Assembly: GCA_020354125.1 (NCBI GenBank)
Contig: CP070643.1
Span: 3,259,495 to 3,291,593 of the forward strand
DNA length: 32,099 nt
Reading direction: 5' to 3'
Origin: Betaproteobacteria bacterium
Lineage (GTDB): Bacteria; Pseudomonadota; Gammaproteobacteria; Burkholderiales; Eutrophovitaceae
Shown here: positions 9,556 to 17,961 of the stretch, piece by piece
Layout: every line of letters starts with the position of its first letter
How positions within the stretch are numbered: position 1 is the stretch's first letter
Program-made: the position numbers and the translations under genes
Notes under the pieces: model-generated
Told to the model about the DNA's origin: nothing
Databases searched by the model: none
What the model saw: only the letters and a program-made list of their open reading frames with translations

Positions 9556-9638
9556 ATATCACTTGTTTTCGGCAGCTCGTTGTTCGTTCCCGCCGGCGCT
9601 GCCATTTACCTGCGGAAAAGCTGTTGCTTGATCTTTCT

Positions 9639-10220
9639 CTAGCTGGCCGATGCCGCTTTGGCCTTCTTCTTGGCCGGCTTGGTCGCCTGCTTCGGCTTGT
9701 CGGTCTTCTTGAGCGGCGCGATTACCATCACCATTTGCCGGCCTTCCATCTTCGGAAACTGTTCGACGACCCCGTATTCCTCGAGGTCGGCTTTCACCCT
9801 TTCGAGTAACCTGGCGCCAAACTCCTGGTGTGCCATTTCCCGACCGCGAAACCTGAGGGTGACCTTCGCTTTATCCCCGTCGCTCAGAAATCGAATCAGA
9901 TTACGTAATTTGATCTGGTAGTCGCCTTCATCCGTGCCCGGTCTGAATTTGATTTCCTTGACCTGAATCTGTTTCTGCTTGAGTTTCGCCTCGTGTCGCT
10001 TTTTCTGCTCGTTGTACTTGTACTTGCCGTAATCCATCAATCGGCATACGGGCGGTTTGGCGGTCGGCGCAATCTCGACGAGATCGATGTCCTGTTCCTC
10101 CGCAATTGCGAGCGCTTTCTCGATGTCGACGATGCCCATTGGTTCACCGTCTTCGCCGATCAGCCTGACTTGCGGGGCTGTAACCATCTCGTTGATGCGG
10201 ACCTCTTTATCCTGGGCTAT
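9639..10220 (-). CDS. infC: Translation initiation factor IF-3 (AUA start)
   Basis: A protein of 193 residues if translation begins at the AUA at 10218-10220. IF-3 binds the 30S subunit and rejects non-canonical start codons and wrong initiator tRNAs. Family motifs are clear: [37 protein letters not shown] and FRGREMAHQ. The first in-frame ATG (10187) would lose the conserved VRINE segment. Upstream of it the frame is open only to a UAG five codons before AUA. An AGGAG lies 9 bases before AUA, and no good site precedes the ATG. Most infC genes use AUU, which makes IF-3 repress its own synthesis; AUA would allow the same control. Confidence 0.93.
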   Translation of the reverse strand: MAQDKEVRINEMVTAPQVRLIGEDGEPMGIVDIEKALAIAEEQDIDLVEIAPTAKPPVCRLMDYGKYKYNEQKKRHEAKLKQKQIQVKEIKFRPGTDEGDYQIKLRNLIRFLSDGDKAKVTLRFRGREMAHQEFGARLLERVKADLEEYGVVEQFPKMEGRQMVMVIAPLKKTDKPKQATKPAKKKAKAASAS

Positions 10221-10229
10221 AGACTTGTT

Positions 10230-10234
10230 CTCCT
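10230..10234 (-). promoter_or_regulatory. Ribosome binding site deciding the infC AUA start
   Basis: AGGAG on the minus strand, 9 bases before the AUA codon at 10218-10220. It is 42 bases from the first ATG, too far to serve it. It lies within the 48-base gap after thrS. Confidence 0.75.
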
Positions 10235-10268
10235 AAACAAAAATGCGTGACTCCCACGCACAAGAAAA

Positions 10269-12179
10269 TCACGCCGTGCCAGCCGGAAGTTCAGATCTCA
10301 GACGCTCGACAAACGAGTCGAGGCTCATTTGTCCGAGATCACCCCCTCCACGTGCCCGCACGGCGATCATGTTTGCTGCCACTTCTTTGTCACCGACGAT
10401 GACCTGATACGGCAGCTTCTGCATACTATGTTCGCGGATTTTATAGGTTATTTTTTCGTTTCTCAAGTCAGCCGAGGCGCGAAATCCGGCCCCGACCAGC
10501 TGTTCCGCCACCGATTCGGCATATTCGGACTGATGTTCGGAAATGTTCAGCACGGCAACCTGTAGCGGTGCCAGCCACAGCGGCAAGGCACCGGCGTAAT
10601 GCTCGATGAGGATGCCAATGAAGCGCTCCATGGATCCGACAATCGCCCGGTGCAGCATTACCGGGACCTTGCGCGTGTTGTCCTCGGCAACATATTCGGC
10701 ACCGAGGCGCTGCGGCATCATGAAATCGACCTGGATGGTCCCGATCTGCCAGGCGCGGCCAATGCTGTCTTTCAGGTGGTATTCGATCTTCGGGCCGTAG
10801 AACGCGCCCTCGCCCGGCAGCTCATCCCACTGCACGTTGCATTCGCGTAGCGCCTGACGCAACGCGGCTTCGGCATGGTCCCACACTTGGTCGCCACCGA
10901 GCCGCTTTTCGGGGCGCAGCGCCAGTTTGACCGTGACATCGGTAAAGCCAAAGTCCTCATAGACCTTGAGCGCCTGTTTGTGGAAATTCACCACCTCGGG
11001 TTCGATCTGTTCCGGGATGCAGAAGATATGACCGTCGTCCTGGGTGAATGCGCGTACCCGCATCAACCCATGCAGCGCGCCAGACGGTTCATCGCGATGG
11101 CAGGCGCCGAATTCGCCGTAGCGCAGCGGCAGGTCGCGGTAGCTGCGCAGCCCGCTGTTGAAAATCTGCACGTGGCCCGGACAGTTCATCGGCTTGATCG
11201 CGTATTCACGGTTCTCCGAGGCAGTGAAGAACATGTTCTCGCGGAAGTTATCCCAGTGGCCCGACTTCTTCCACAGGCTCACATCGAGGATCGCCGGGCA
11301 ACGCACCTCTTGATAGCCGTTGTTTTGATAGACGCTGCGCATGTATTGCTCGACCTGTTGCCAGAGGCGCCAGCCTTTGGGTCTCCAGAACACCATGCCC
11401 GGTGCCTCGTCCTGGCTGTGAAACAGGTCAAGTTGTCTGCCGAGTTTGCGATGGTCGCGTTTCTCCGCTTCCTCGAGCCGGAACAGATAGGCCTGCAAGT
11501 CCTCTTTCTTGGCCCATGCGGTGCCATAGACACGCTGCAGCATTTCATTATGCGAATCGCCGCGCCAATAGGCGCCGGCGACCTTGAGCAGCTTGAATAC
11601 TTTCAGCTTGCCGGTCGACGGTACGTGCGGGCCACGACACAGATCGACGAAGTCACCTTGCCCGTACAGCGATATCTCCTCGTCATCGGGCAATGACTCG
11701 ATGATCTGGGCTTTGTAATGTTCGCCCTGGTCCTTGAAAAAATTGATCGCATCGGTACGCTCCATCACCCGACGCGTAACCGGTAGATCGCGTTTGGCGA
11801 TCTGCTGCATGCGTTTCTCGATTGCCGCAAGGTCCTCTGGCGTGAACGGCCGCTTATAGGAAAAATCGTAGTAAAAGCCATCCTCGATGACGGGTCCGAT
11901 GGTAACTTGCGCGTCCGGATGCAGTTCTTTGACGGCCTGTGCCAGCAAATGCGCCGTTGAGTGCCGGATCACGTCTAACCCGTCAGCATCGGCGGCGGTG
12001 ACGATTGCTACGTCCGCATCGCGATCAATGAAATGACTGGTATCGACCAGTTTGCCGTCGACCCGGCCGGCGATCGCAGCGCGCGCCAACCCGGAACCGA
12101 TGGACTGAGCCAACTCGGCTACCGATAACGCTTGGTCGAAGGACTTTATCGTTCCGTCGGGTAATCGGACGTCGGGCAT
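10269..12179 (-). CDS. thrS: Threonine-tRNA ligase
   Basis: A 636-residue class II synthetase with the full domain set. The TGS domain (~1-62) comes first. The editing domain follows, with [11 protein letters not shown] and the Cys of [12 protein letters not shown]. The catalytic core has the zinc ligands Cys (MNCPGH), His ([10 protein letters not shown]) and His ([16 protein letters not shown]). The C-terminal anticodon-binding domain starts at ~535. It heads the thrS-infC-rpmI-rplT-pheST genes. No Shine-Dalgarno is recognisable before the ATG, and a strong terminator ends ~14 bases upstream, so regulated read-through from a promoter further up is likely. Confidence 0.97.
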   Translation of the reverse strand: MPDVRLPDGTIKSFDQALSVAELAQSIGSGLARAAIAGRVDGKLVDTSHFIDRDADVAIVTAADADGLDVIRHSTAHLLAQAVKELHPDAQVTIGPVIEDGFYYDFSYKRPFTPEDLAAIEKRMQQIAKRDLPVTRRVMERTDAINFFKDQGEHYKAQIIESLPDDEEISLYGQGDFVDLCRGPHVPSTGKLKVFKLLKVAGAYWRGDSHNEMLQRVYGTAWAKKEDLQAYLFRLEEAEKRDHRKLGRQLDLFHSQDEAPGMVFWRPKGWRLWQQVEQYMRSVYQNNGYQEVRCPAILDVSLWKKSGHWDNFRENMFFTASENREYAIKPMNCPGHVQIFNSGLRSYRDLPLRYGEFGACHRDEPSGALHGLMRVRAFTQDDGHIFCIPEQIEPEVVNFHKQALKVYEDFGFTDVTVKLALRPEKRLGGDQVWDHAEAALRQALRECNVQWDELPGEGAFYGPKIEYHLKDSIGRAWQIGTIQVDFMMPQRLGAEYVAEDNTRKVPVMLHRAIVGSMERFIGILIEHYAGALPLWLAPLQVAVLNISEHQSEYAESVAEQLVGAGFRASADLRNEKITYKIREHSMQKLPYQVIVGDKEVAANMIAVRARGGGDLGQMSLDSFVERLRSELPAGTA

Positions 12180-12193
12180 GTACGCTTCAAATC

Positions 12194-12222
12194 AAAAAAA
12201 AAGTGCGGTAAACCCGCACTTT
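12194..12222 (-). terminator. Intrinsic terminator or attenuator just before thrS
   Basis: On the minus strand: 9-bp perfect stem (AAAGTGCGG with CCGCACTTT; arms 12214-12222 and 12200-12208), loop GTTTA, then an unbroken T-tract to 12194. The thrS ATG follows 14 bases later. It could terminate the tRNA-Val transcript and attenuate thrS. The 96 bases between it and tRNA-Val (12223-12318) hold no convincing promoter, gene or leader peptide. Confidence 0.88.
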
Positions 12223-12318
12223 CTACTCGACTGGCAAAAAATCGGGCTCAATGGATGTTTCGGCCGGACGTCGTACCAGTTCGAAAATAAACCATCTGTT
12301 CTTCCTGCCAGGTGTTGG

Positions 12319-12395
12319 TGGTAGGCGCGATTGGATTCGAACCAACGACCCCCACCATGTCAAGGTGATGCTCTAACCAACTGAGCTACGCGCCT
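12319..12395 (-). tRNA. tRNA-Val (anticodon GAC)
   Basis: 77 bases on the minus strand with encoded CCA. The acceptor stem is AGGCGCG/CGCGCCT, the D-arm is GCTCAGTTGGTTAGAGC, and the anticodon arm is TCACC-TTGACAT-GGTGG (anticodon GAC; G-T pair at the top of the stem). The T-arm contains GTTCGAATC. The anticodon arm is nearly identical to E. coli tRNA-Val(GAC). It sits between relA and thrS. Confidence 0.96.
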
Positions 12396-12407
12396 AATGA
12401 GCGCCGA

Positions 12408-12435
12408 ATTCTAGCCGAAAACCCGGCGCCGTCAA
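12408..12435 (-). promoter_or_regulatory. Sigma70-type promoter for tRNA-Val and possibly thrS
   Basis: Minus strand: -35 TTGACG (12430-12435), 16-base spacer, -10 TAGAAT (12408-12413), 12 bases before the tRNA-Val 5' end. This is the best promoter match in the relA-thrS gap. Because no other promoter is apparent before thrS, it may also feed the thrS operon through the leader terminator. Confidence 0.7.
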
Positions 12436-12453
12436 AGACTTCCACTATATTCA

Positions 12454-12521
12454 GCGCCGGTTCTGATCAGACGCCGGTTCTAATCAGGCGCCGGTTCTAG
12501 TTAGACGTCGATTCTAGTTAA
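12454..12521. repeat. Four tandem copies of a 17-base unit across the relA stop codon
   Basis: Units at 12454-12470, 12471-12487, 12488-12504 and 12505-12521, consensus RCGCCGGTTCTARTYAG. The last unit contains the relA stop codon (12518-12520). The array lies between relA and the tRNA-Val promoter. The core GGTTCTAATCA recurs in other arrays in this window. Confidence 0.85.
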
Positions 12522-14734
12522 ACGCGGTGCGCCGCGATCACCCCATCGATGTTCGCCAACAAGGCAAGCGGGCGATCCAAATCTTCCAACGTCTGCGTTT
12601 CAACCGTCACCACGATACGCAAGCGTCTGCCGCCCGATTGGGTGTTGGTGCCGATGACACGCACTTTTTCGCCGGCCAGCACCTCGAGCACCGTGCGAAT
12701 CGGCGCCGACTGGCGATCGGCTGTGATTTCCAGATCGGCTTCGAAATACTGGTTGCCTGCCCGGTTTGCCCACTGCGCCTCGATCAACCGTTCGGGCTCG
12801 AGGTTGGTGAGGTTGCGACAGCCGGCACGATGCACGCTAATGCCCCGCCCCTTGCTCACGAAACCGACGATCGGGTCCGGCGGGATCGGTTTGCAGCAGC
12901 GCGCCAGCGATGTCAACAATCGATCGAGTCCGACAACCAAAATCGCACCCGATGCAGATTGGGACTTGGCGCGCGGTGCCGCGATGGGCTCCGCTACCTC
13001 TGTCGTATCACCTTCAATCGCGTTCCTCAGCTCGCGCTCGGTGACGTCTCCGCGGTGAAACGCCAGATACAGGTCGTCGGTCCGCGAATACCCCAGCGCG
13101 TCAGCTAGTTCGTCCGGATTGCGCCAGCCGTGGCCCAGGCGTTGCAGCCCTTTCTCCAATTCGGCTTTACCATCGGCGCACGCCTCTTCCCTCGCTTGGC
13201 TGTTGAACCAATGGCGCAGTTTGGCGCGTGCGCGATTACTGACGATGTATCCAAGCGCCGGATTCATCCAGTCGCGCGACGGGCCGCCACTCTTGGCGGC
13301 AACGATCTCGACCATCTGTCCATTGGCCAGTGCCTGGTTCAGCGGAACCAGACGACCGTCGACCTTGGCACCCCGGCAACGGTGACCCAGTTCTGTGTGT
13401 ACGTGGTAGGCAAAATCGACCGGAGTGGAACCGGCCGGCAGGTCAATCACGCGTCCCTGTGGCGTCAGTGCATAAACCGTGTCATCGCGCAGCTCGCCGC
13501 GAAATGTCTCGGCAAGCTGCGCCGCGTCCGCCACATCGTCACGCCAGTCGAGCAACTGCCTGAGCCAGGCCACTTTGCGGTCGTACGCGGCATCGCCACG
13601 GCTGGCCTCCTTGTAGCGCCAGTGCGCGGCAACGCCGAGTTCGGCGTGTTCGTGCATTTCCCGAGTACGAATCTGGATTTCTATGATCTTGTCTTCCGGC
13701 CCGGCGACCGCGGTGTGCAGTGACCGATAATCGTTCGATTTCGGTTTGGCGATATAGTCGTCAAACTCGCCCGGTATCGGCGTCCAACGTTGATGCACCA
13801 GCCCGAGCACCGAATAGCAGTCCGAGACTTCCTCGACCAACACGCGCACGGCGCGCACATCGGACAACTGCTCGAAACGCACGCCCTTGCGCTGCATCTT
13901 CTTCCAGATGCTGTAGATGTGCTTGGCACGTCCACTGATCTCGGCGTCGATATGCGCCGCTTGCAAAACCGCTCGCAACTCCGCTACGACTTTCTCCAGA
14001 TAGCGTTCGCGGTCAGGACGCTTCTCGTCGAGTTCGCTGGCAACCGCTTTGTAAGTTTCCGGATCGAGGCAGCGAAATGCCAGATCCTCGAGTTCCCATT
14101 TCAGCTGCCAGACGCCGAGGCGATTGGCCAGCGGTGCCAACAGGTCGAGGGTGTCCTGTGCGGCCTTGCGTCTGGTCGCATCGTCGCCTTGCGATGCCAC
14201 GTAACGCAGTGTCTGAAGCTGGTCGGCGAGTTTGAGCAGAACAACCCTGATGTCTTCGACCATGGCCAGCAGCAACTTGCGGATCGCTTCGAGCTGCGCT
14301 GCCTTTTCGGACGATTTGCGCAAGTCTGAACCGCGCACACCGAGCACCTGTATCGACGCCAGTCGCCTGACGCCGGCGGCCAGCGACGCAACACCTTGGT
14401 TGACGCCCGGCTGATCAGCCGCGCCCTTTGTCGCGGCTACGGGTTTCAAATCGATCAGAAACGCGGCGGCGACCGCCTCGGCGTCAAGCCCGAGATCGGC
14501 AACGATCCAGGCCACACCACAGGCGTGATCGAGCAAGCTCTCGCCGCACCAGTGCCGATCCTCGCCGTGCCGGTGCATGGCCTGCTGGTAGGCGATTTCC
14601 ACCTTTGACCTGGATTGCGTGTCAAACCGTGCCAGCAATGCTTCCAGCCACTGCTGCCCATGGTCCTGAACGGCTGCCTGTTCGATGTTGCTTTTCACTT
14701 TTTGTGCCAGTAACGACGCTTGCGTTCGCGCCAT
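12518..14734 (-). CDS. relA: GTP pyrophosphokinase RelA
   Basis: A 738-residue (p)ppGpp synthetase of the stringent response. The N-terminal HD domain is degenerate: where active hydrolases have an HD-VEDT motif, this reads FLIDLKPVA, so hydrolase activity is not expected. The synthetase domain (~265-380) has GRAKHIYSIWKKM, the acidic EFDD motif (323-326) typical of monofunctional RelA, and NDYRSLHT. The TGS domain (~415-475) and a C-terminal ACT domain (~665-738) complete it. The length is close to E. coli RelA (744). The ATG lies 40 bases inside the end of comEC in another frame, suggesting coupling. The stop codon is within a 17-base tandem array. Confidence 0.95.
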   Translation of the reverse strand: MARTQASLLAQKVKSNIEQAAVQDHGQQWLEALLARFDTQSRSKVEIAYQQAMHRHGEDRHWCGESLLDHACGVAWIVADLGLDAEAVAAAFLIDLKPVAATKGAADQPGVNQGVASLAAGVRRLASIQVLGVRGSDLRKSSEKAAQLEAIRKLLLAMVEDIRVVLLKLADQLQTLRYVASQGDDATRRKAAQDTLDLLAPLANRLGVWQLKWELEDLAFRCLDPETYKAVASELDEKRPDRERYLEKVVAELRAVLQAAHIDAEISGRAKHIYSIWKKMQRKGVRFEQLSDVRAVRVLVEEVSDCYSVLGLVHQRWTPIPGEFDDYIAKPKSNDYRSLHTAVAGPEDKIIEIQIRTREMHEHAELGVAAHWRYKEASRGDAAYDRKVAWLRQLLDWRDDVADAAQLAETFRGELRDDTVYALTPQGRVIDLPAGSTPVDFAYHVHTELGHRCRGAKVDGRLVPLNQALANGQMVEIVAAKSGGPSRDWMNPALGYIVSNRARAKLRHWFNSQAREEACADGKAELEKGLQRLGHGWRNPDELADALGYSRTDDLYLAFHRGDVTERELRNAIEGDTTEVAEPIAAPRAKSQSASGAILVVGLDRLLTSLARCCKPIPPDPIVGFVSKGRGISVHRAGCRNLTNLEPERLIEAQWANRAGNQYFEADLEITADRQSAPIRTVLEVLAGEKVRVIGTNTQSGGRRLRIVVTVETQTLEDLDRPLALLANIDGVIAAHRV

Positions 14735-17049
14735 GTCGCTGTTTCGGTTCCGATCTGATCGAACCTGACGATAACAGCTCCGGATTGATCAGTTCGAATC
14801 AGCCTTGCGCCAACAGACCGATAACGCGCCTGCACCTCCGGATGCGGGTGACCGTAACGGTTAGCATACCCGACCGGAAACAGCACCAGTTTCGGTCTGA
14901 CGGCGGCGATAAACTGTTCGCTGGATGAAGTGGCACTGCCGTGATGTGGTGCGACCAGCACATCTGCAGTCAGGCGCGACGTGTCAGCCTGGAGCAAACG
15001 CCGCTCGGAGCGGCGTTCGATGTCCGCGGTCAATAATACAGCCCCGGATGCCGATTCGATACGCATCACGCAACTACGATCATTGTCACCGATATCGTCG
15101 CGTGCATAGCTTGCCGCATCCGGGTGGAGAATCTCAAACCGCACTTGGTCGAAGGTCCACGCTTGTCCTGCCTGACAGCGCGTCGAGGGGCGCCAGCCCT
15201 CCAGGTCAGAGTCGGCGACGGCCGAGGAAACGACTTGCCCGGCGGCAAAAGCGGAGAGCACAGAGGCGGTGCCACCGGCATGATCGATGTCGTCATGGCT
15301 GACGATTACGAGGTCGAGCTGCGAGATGCCCTCACCACGCAGATAGGGAACAACAATACTGCGACCGGCGTCGCTCCAACCGTGATAATCGGGTCCGGTA
15401 TCGAACAATACGGCGTGATTGGCGGTGCGTGCCACAGCGGACAAACCCTGCCCGACATCAAGCACGGTGAGCCACAGTTCTCCTATCCCAGGAGTGGCAG
15501 GTCGAATAACGAATATCGGCAGTAGCAGGATGACCCCGAGGATGCGCCCGGGAAATCCACGCGGCAGCATGATCAATGCGACCCCCGCCACGGCAAACGG
15601 TATCGTCCAAACGACGGGCGCATGTTGCTGCCAGACAGCACCCGGCAAAGCGGCCAGCCACTCGAGCACAGCAAAACACAGCCGGACGGCCTCGTGCGCC
15701 AGGGTCGCGATCAGTCCCAGTGGAACCACGATCAATAAAAGCGCCAACGGGGCGACGCACAGGCTGACAAGCGGAATCGCTACGGCGTTGGCAATTGGCG
15801 AAACCACCGATACCTGCTGGAACAACACCAGGAGCAAGGGGATCAGGACAATCGTGATCGACCACTGCACTCGTGCCCACATCCGCACCACGCCGTCGTT
15901 CCTGCCGTGGCTACGGGCTACTGAGAGAATTGCCGCCACTGCCCCGAACGAAAGCCAGAAGCCGGCGGAAGTGACTGCCATCGGGTCCAGCGCCACCACG
16001 AAAAACAGCGCTGCCCCCAGCATTGCCGAAGCGGGCCAGCGCCAGCCACTCCACACCGAAGCCGCAACGACTGCAAGCATGCAGATTGCCCGCTGTGTCG
16101 GAATCGCGAAACCGGCTAACGCTGCGTAAATCACTGCGGCGACAAACCCGCATAGCGTCGCACCCCGCAGCGGTGATACGCGTGTCGACAGCCACACCGA
16201 GCGCCGCCAGATTCTCAGGACGATGCCAAACACCAGTCCGGCTACCAGGGTGATGTGCAATCCGGAGATACTCATCAAATGGTTGGTGCCGGTACGCGTC
16301 AAGACCAGCCACTGCTCCTGCGTAATGGCACGCTTGTCGCCAACCGCGAGCGCGAACAGAATGCCGGCGTACTGCCGTTCACCCAATATTGCGAACAGGT
16401 TCTGCCTGACGCTCTCGCGCAGCCGTTGCACAACATAGTCAGGTCGCCAGACCAAAGGCGTGATCAATTGCGCCGAGGATTCGTCACGTACATACCCGGT
16501 TGCCCTGATACCGCGCTCCAGCATCCGCGCCTCAATGTCAAATCCATGCGGATTGTAGTTGCCGTGCGGTGGCCGCAACCGCGCCGTCAACTGCCAGCGC
16601 TGCCCGGCCAGCAGCTTCGGGACGTTGTCGTTGTCTCCGCTCCAACCCGCATACCAGGTGATGGCGGTGCGCCGTGGTAATTGCGCACCAACGGTCAGAA
16701 CGCGCTCGATATTCATTACAAAGCGTGTCCCCCGCTGCCCCGGCTGAGTCAGCTGCGCAATAACGCCTTCGATACGAACGTCGCGCCCGGACCAGCGTTC
16801 GTCAAGTTCTGAAGCCAGCGCCAGATATGCCTGGCTGGCAGCCCAGAAGAGTCCGCCGACAAAGCATGCCAGCAACCAGCAGGCAAACGATAGATGGCGC
16901 GCGACTGGCAACTGTTGCCTGCCAAGCGACCAGCCGGCCAGTGCCGGCACCATCACCATCAGTCCATACACCAGCGGCGGCAATTGCGCCTGATGCTGCA
17001 ACCAGCCGGCGCCAAGCGCCGCCGCCAATGCCAACAGAAGCAAGCGCAT
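14695..17049 (-). CDS. comEC: ComEC/Rec2 DNA internalisation protein
   Basis: A 784-residue inner-membrane channel protein for single-stranded DNA entry in natural transformation. The N-terminal hydrophobic segments and DUF4131-like soluble part span ~1-200. The competence domain (~220-490) contains MSISGLHITLVAGLVFG, followed by several membrane helices. A C-terminal metallo-beta-lactamase-like domain (~525-784) has LDVGQGLSAVA and the metal motif SHDDIDHAGG. The length is typical. Its end overlaps the relA start by 40 bases. A 15-base tandem array begins directly upstream of the start codon, in what must be its 5' leader. Confidence 0.94.
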   Translation of the reverse strand: MRLLLLALAAALGAGWLQHQAQLPPLVYGLMVMVPALAGWSLGRQQLPVARHLSFACWLLACFVGGLFWAASQAYLALASELDERWSGRDVRIEGVIAQLTQPGQRGTRFVMNIERVLTVGAQLPRRTAITWYAGWSGDNDNVPKLLAGQRWQLTARLRPPHGNYNPHGFDIEARMLERGIRATGYVRDESSAQLITPLVWRPDYVVQRLRESVRQNLFAILGERQYAGILFALAVGDKRAITQEQWLVLTRTGTNHLMSISGLHITLVAGLVFGIVLRIWRRSVWLSTRVSPLRGATLCGFVAAVIYAALAGFAIPTQRAICMLAVVAASVWSGWRWPASAMLGAALFFVVALDPMAVTSAGFWLSFGAVAAILSVARSHGRNDGVVRMWARVQWSITIVLIPLLLVLFQQVSVVSPIANAVAIPLVSLCVAPLALLLIVVPLGLIATLAHEAVRLCFAVLEWLAALPGAVWQQHAPVVWTIPFAVAGVALIMLPRGFPGRILGVILLLPIFVIRPATPGIGELWLTVLDVGQGLSAVARTANHAVLFDTGPDYHGWSDAGRSIVVPYLRGEGISQLDLVIVSHDDIDHAGGTASVLSAFAAGQVVSSAVADSDLEGWRPSTRCQAGQAWTFDQVRFEILHPDAASYARDDIGDNDRSCVMRIESASGAVLLTADIERRSERRLLQADTSRLTADVLVAPHHGSATSSSEQFIAAVRPKLVLFPVGYANRYGHPHPEVQARYRSVGARLIRTDQSGAVIVRFDQIGTETATWRERKRRYWHKK

Positions 17050-17108
17050 CGTTTAATTCAGTACGGTCTAGTTCAATTCGGTTTAATTCAATGAGGTCTA
17101 ACCAACTA
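17049..17108. repeat. Four degenerate 15-base tandem units directly upstream of comEC
   Basis: Units at 17049-17063, 17064-17078, 17079-17093 and 17094-17108, approximate consensus CGGTYTARTTCAATK. The first unit touches the comEC ATG, so the array occupies its 5' leader. The core GGTYTARTTCA resembles that of the relA-end and recJ arrays. Confidence 0.7.
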
Positions 17109-17164
17109 CCTTCTGACCCGATTCATACATAATAAACAGCCAGCTTTGCCGCAGGTTCAGCCAA

Positions 17165-17779
17165 ATGTCACCAGCATACTGGTCTCAAGCGCTAACAGCA
17201 CTCTCCGAGCGGGATACCGTGCTAGAGACGCTGATCCGCCAACACCGTTCGAGAACACTGCAGCCACGCGGGGATGCCTTCGTCACCCTGGCGCGGTCCA
17301 TCATCGGCCAGCAATTGTCAGTCAAGGCGGCGCAGAGCATTTGGCAGCGGCTGCATGACAATGTCGGCACCATCGAACCAGGCGCGATCGTGAATACTGA
17401 TGTAGATCAACTGCGAGGCCAGGGTCTGTCGGCGAACAAGGCAGCCTATTTGATTGAACTGGCCGAACGATTTCTCGATGGCTCACTTGACGCCGCAAAA
17501 TGGCATCAGTGCGAAGATGAAGAAGTCATCAAGGAACTGACCGCAGTGCGGGGCGTCGGCCGCTGGACGGCAGATATGTTTCTTATTTTCTGTTTGCTGC
17601 GTCCAAATGTTCTGCCACTCGGTGACGTTGGCCTGCAGCGCGCGATGCGCGTGCACTACAACAACGGCAAGCCATTATCGAAACTGAAAATCCGGCGTAT
17701 CACGCGCCAGTGGGAACCCTGGTGCACTGTGGCCACATGGTTCATGTGGCGCTCACTTGATGCTCAGCCAACGGCATAG
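17165..17779 (+). CDS. DNA-3-methyladenine glycosylase (AlkA-type HhH-GPD)
   Basis: A 204-residue HhH-GPD base-excision enzyme that removes alkylated purines. The segment FVTLARSIIGQQLSVKAA (~37-54), the helix-hairpin-helix LTAVRGVGRWTADMF (~127-141) and the catalytic aspartate in LPLGDVGLQRA (~156-166) are all visible. It lacks the N-terminal TBP-like domain of E. coli AlkA and so resembles the short bacterial and yeast MAG forms. It is a single plus-strand gene, divergent from comEC and convergent with lolD; a repeat element fills the gap after it. Confidence 0.92.
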   Translation: MSPAYWSQALTALSERDTVLETLIRQHRSRTLQPRGDAFVTLARSIIGQQLSVKAAQSIWQRLHDNVGTIEPGAIVNTDVDQLRGQGLSANKAAYLIELAERFLDGSLDAAKWHQCEDEEVIKELTAVRGVGRWTADMFLIFCLLRPNVLPLGDVGLQRAMRVHYNNGKPLSKLKIRRITRQWEPWCTVATWFMWRSLDAQPTA

Positions 17780-17803
17780 GGACCGCGGTCAGGGGGCTCT
17801 TTA

Positions 17804-17961
17804 CAGTTTTTTAGAAAAAGCATAGCGAGCAGCTCGAGTGCAAGGAGCCGTCTGGTGTGAAAGAATCGTGCGCCGGAGGAGACATATCAAGTAGATAGGC
17901 GAGGACTAAGCGAGCACGCGACACCGCAATCGGGCTGCGTAGTAGCTTTTTCAACAAACTT
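17804..17961. mobile_element. MITE-like element A (158 bases, imperfect inverted ends)
   Basis: It occupies the gap between alkA and lolD. The left end (GTTTTTTAGAAAAAGC) and the right end (GCTTTTTCAACAAAC) form imperfect inverted repeats that extend about 35 bases inward (GCGAGCAGCTCGA against CGGGCTGCG). An internal core, CCGGAGnnnACATAnnnAGTAnAT (17873-17896), recurs in the element at 30593-30843. No coding capacity is seen. The right end overlaps the lolD stop codon. It resembles dispersed non-autonomous palindromic repeats of proteobacteria; the exact ends are uncertain. Confidence 0.6.

Noticed and set aside
10185..10187. ATG start for infC
   Set aside because: No Shine-Dalgarno, and it would remove the conserved RIN segment; AUA upstream has a well-spaced AGGAG.
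10875..11696. Long plus-strand open frame opposite thrS
   Set aside because: It lies wholly antisense to a strongly conserved gene, has no family features, and is a by-product of GC-rich codon use.
12235..12241. T-run on the minus strand between tRNA-Val and thrS as a terminator
   Set aside because: No stable stem precedes it; the hairpin at 12194-12222 is much stronger.
12454..12521. CRISPR-like array
   Set aside because: Units are contiguous and degenerate, 17 bases, with no spacers, and no cas genes are nearby.
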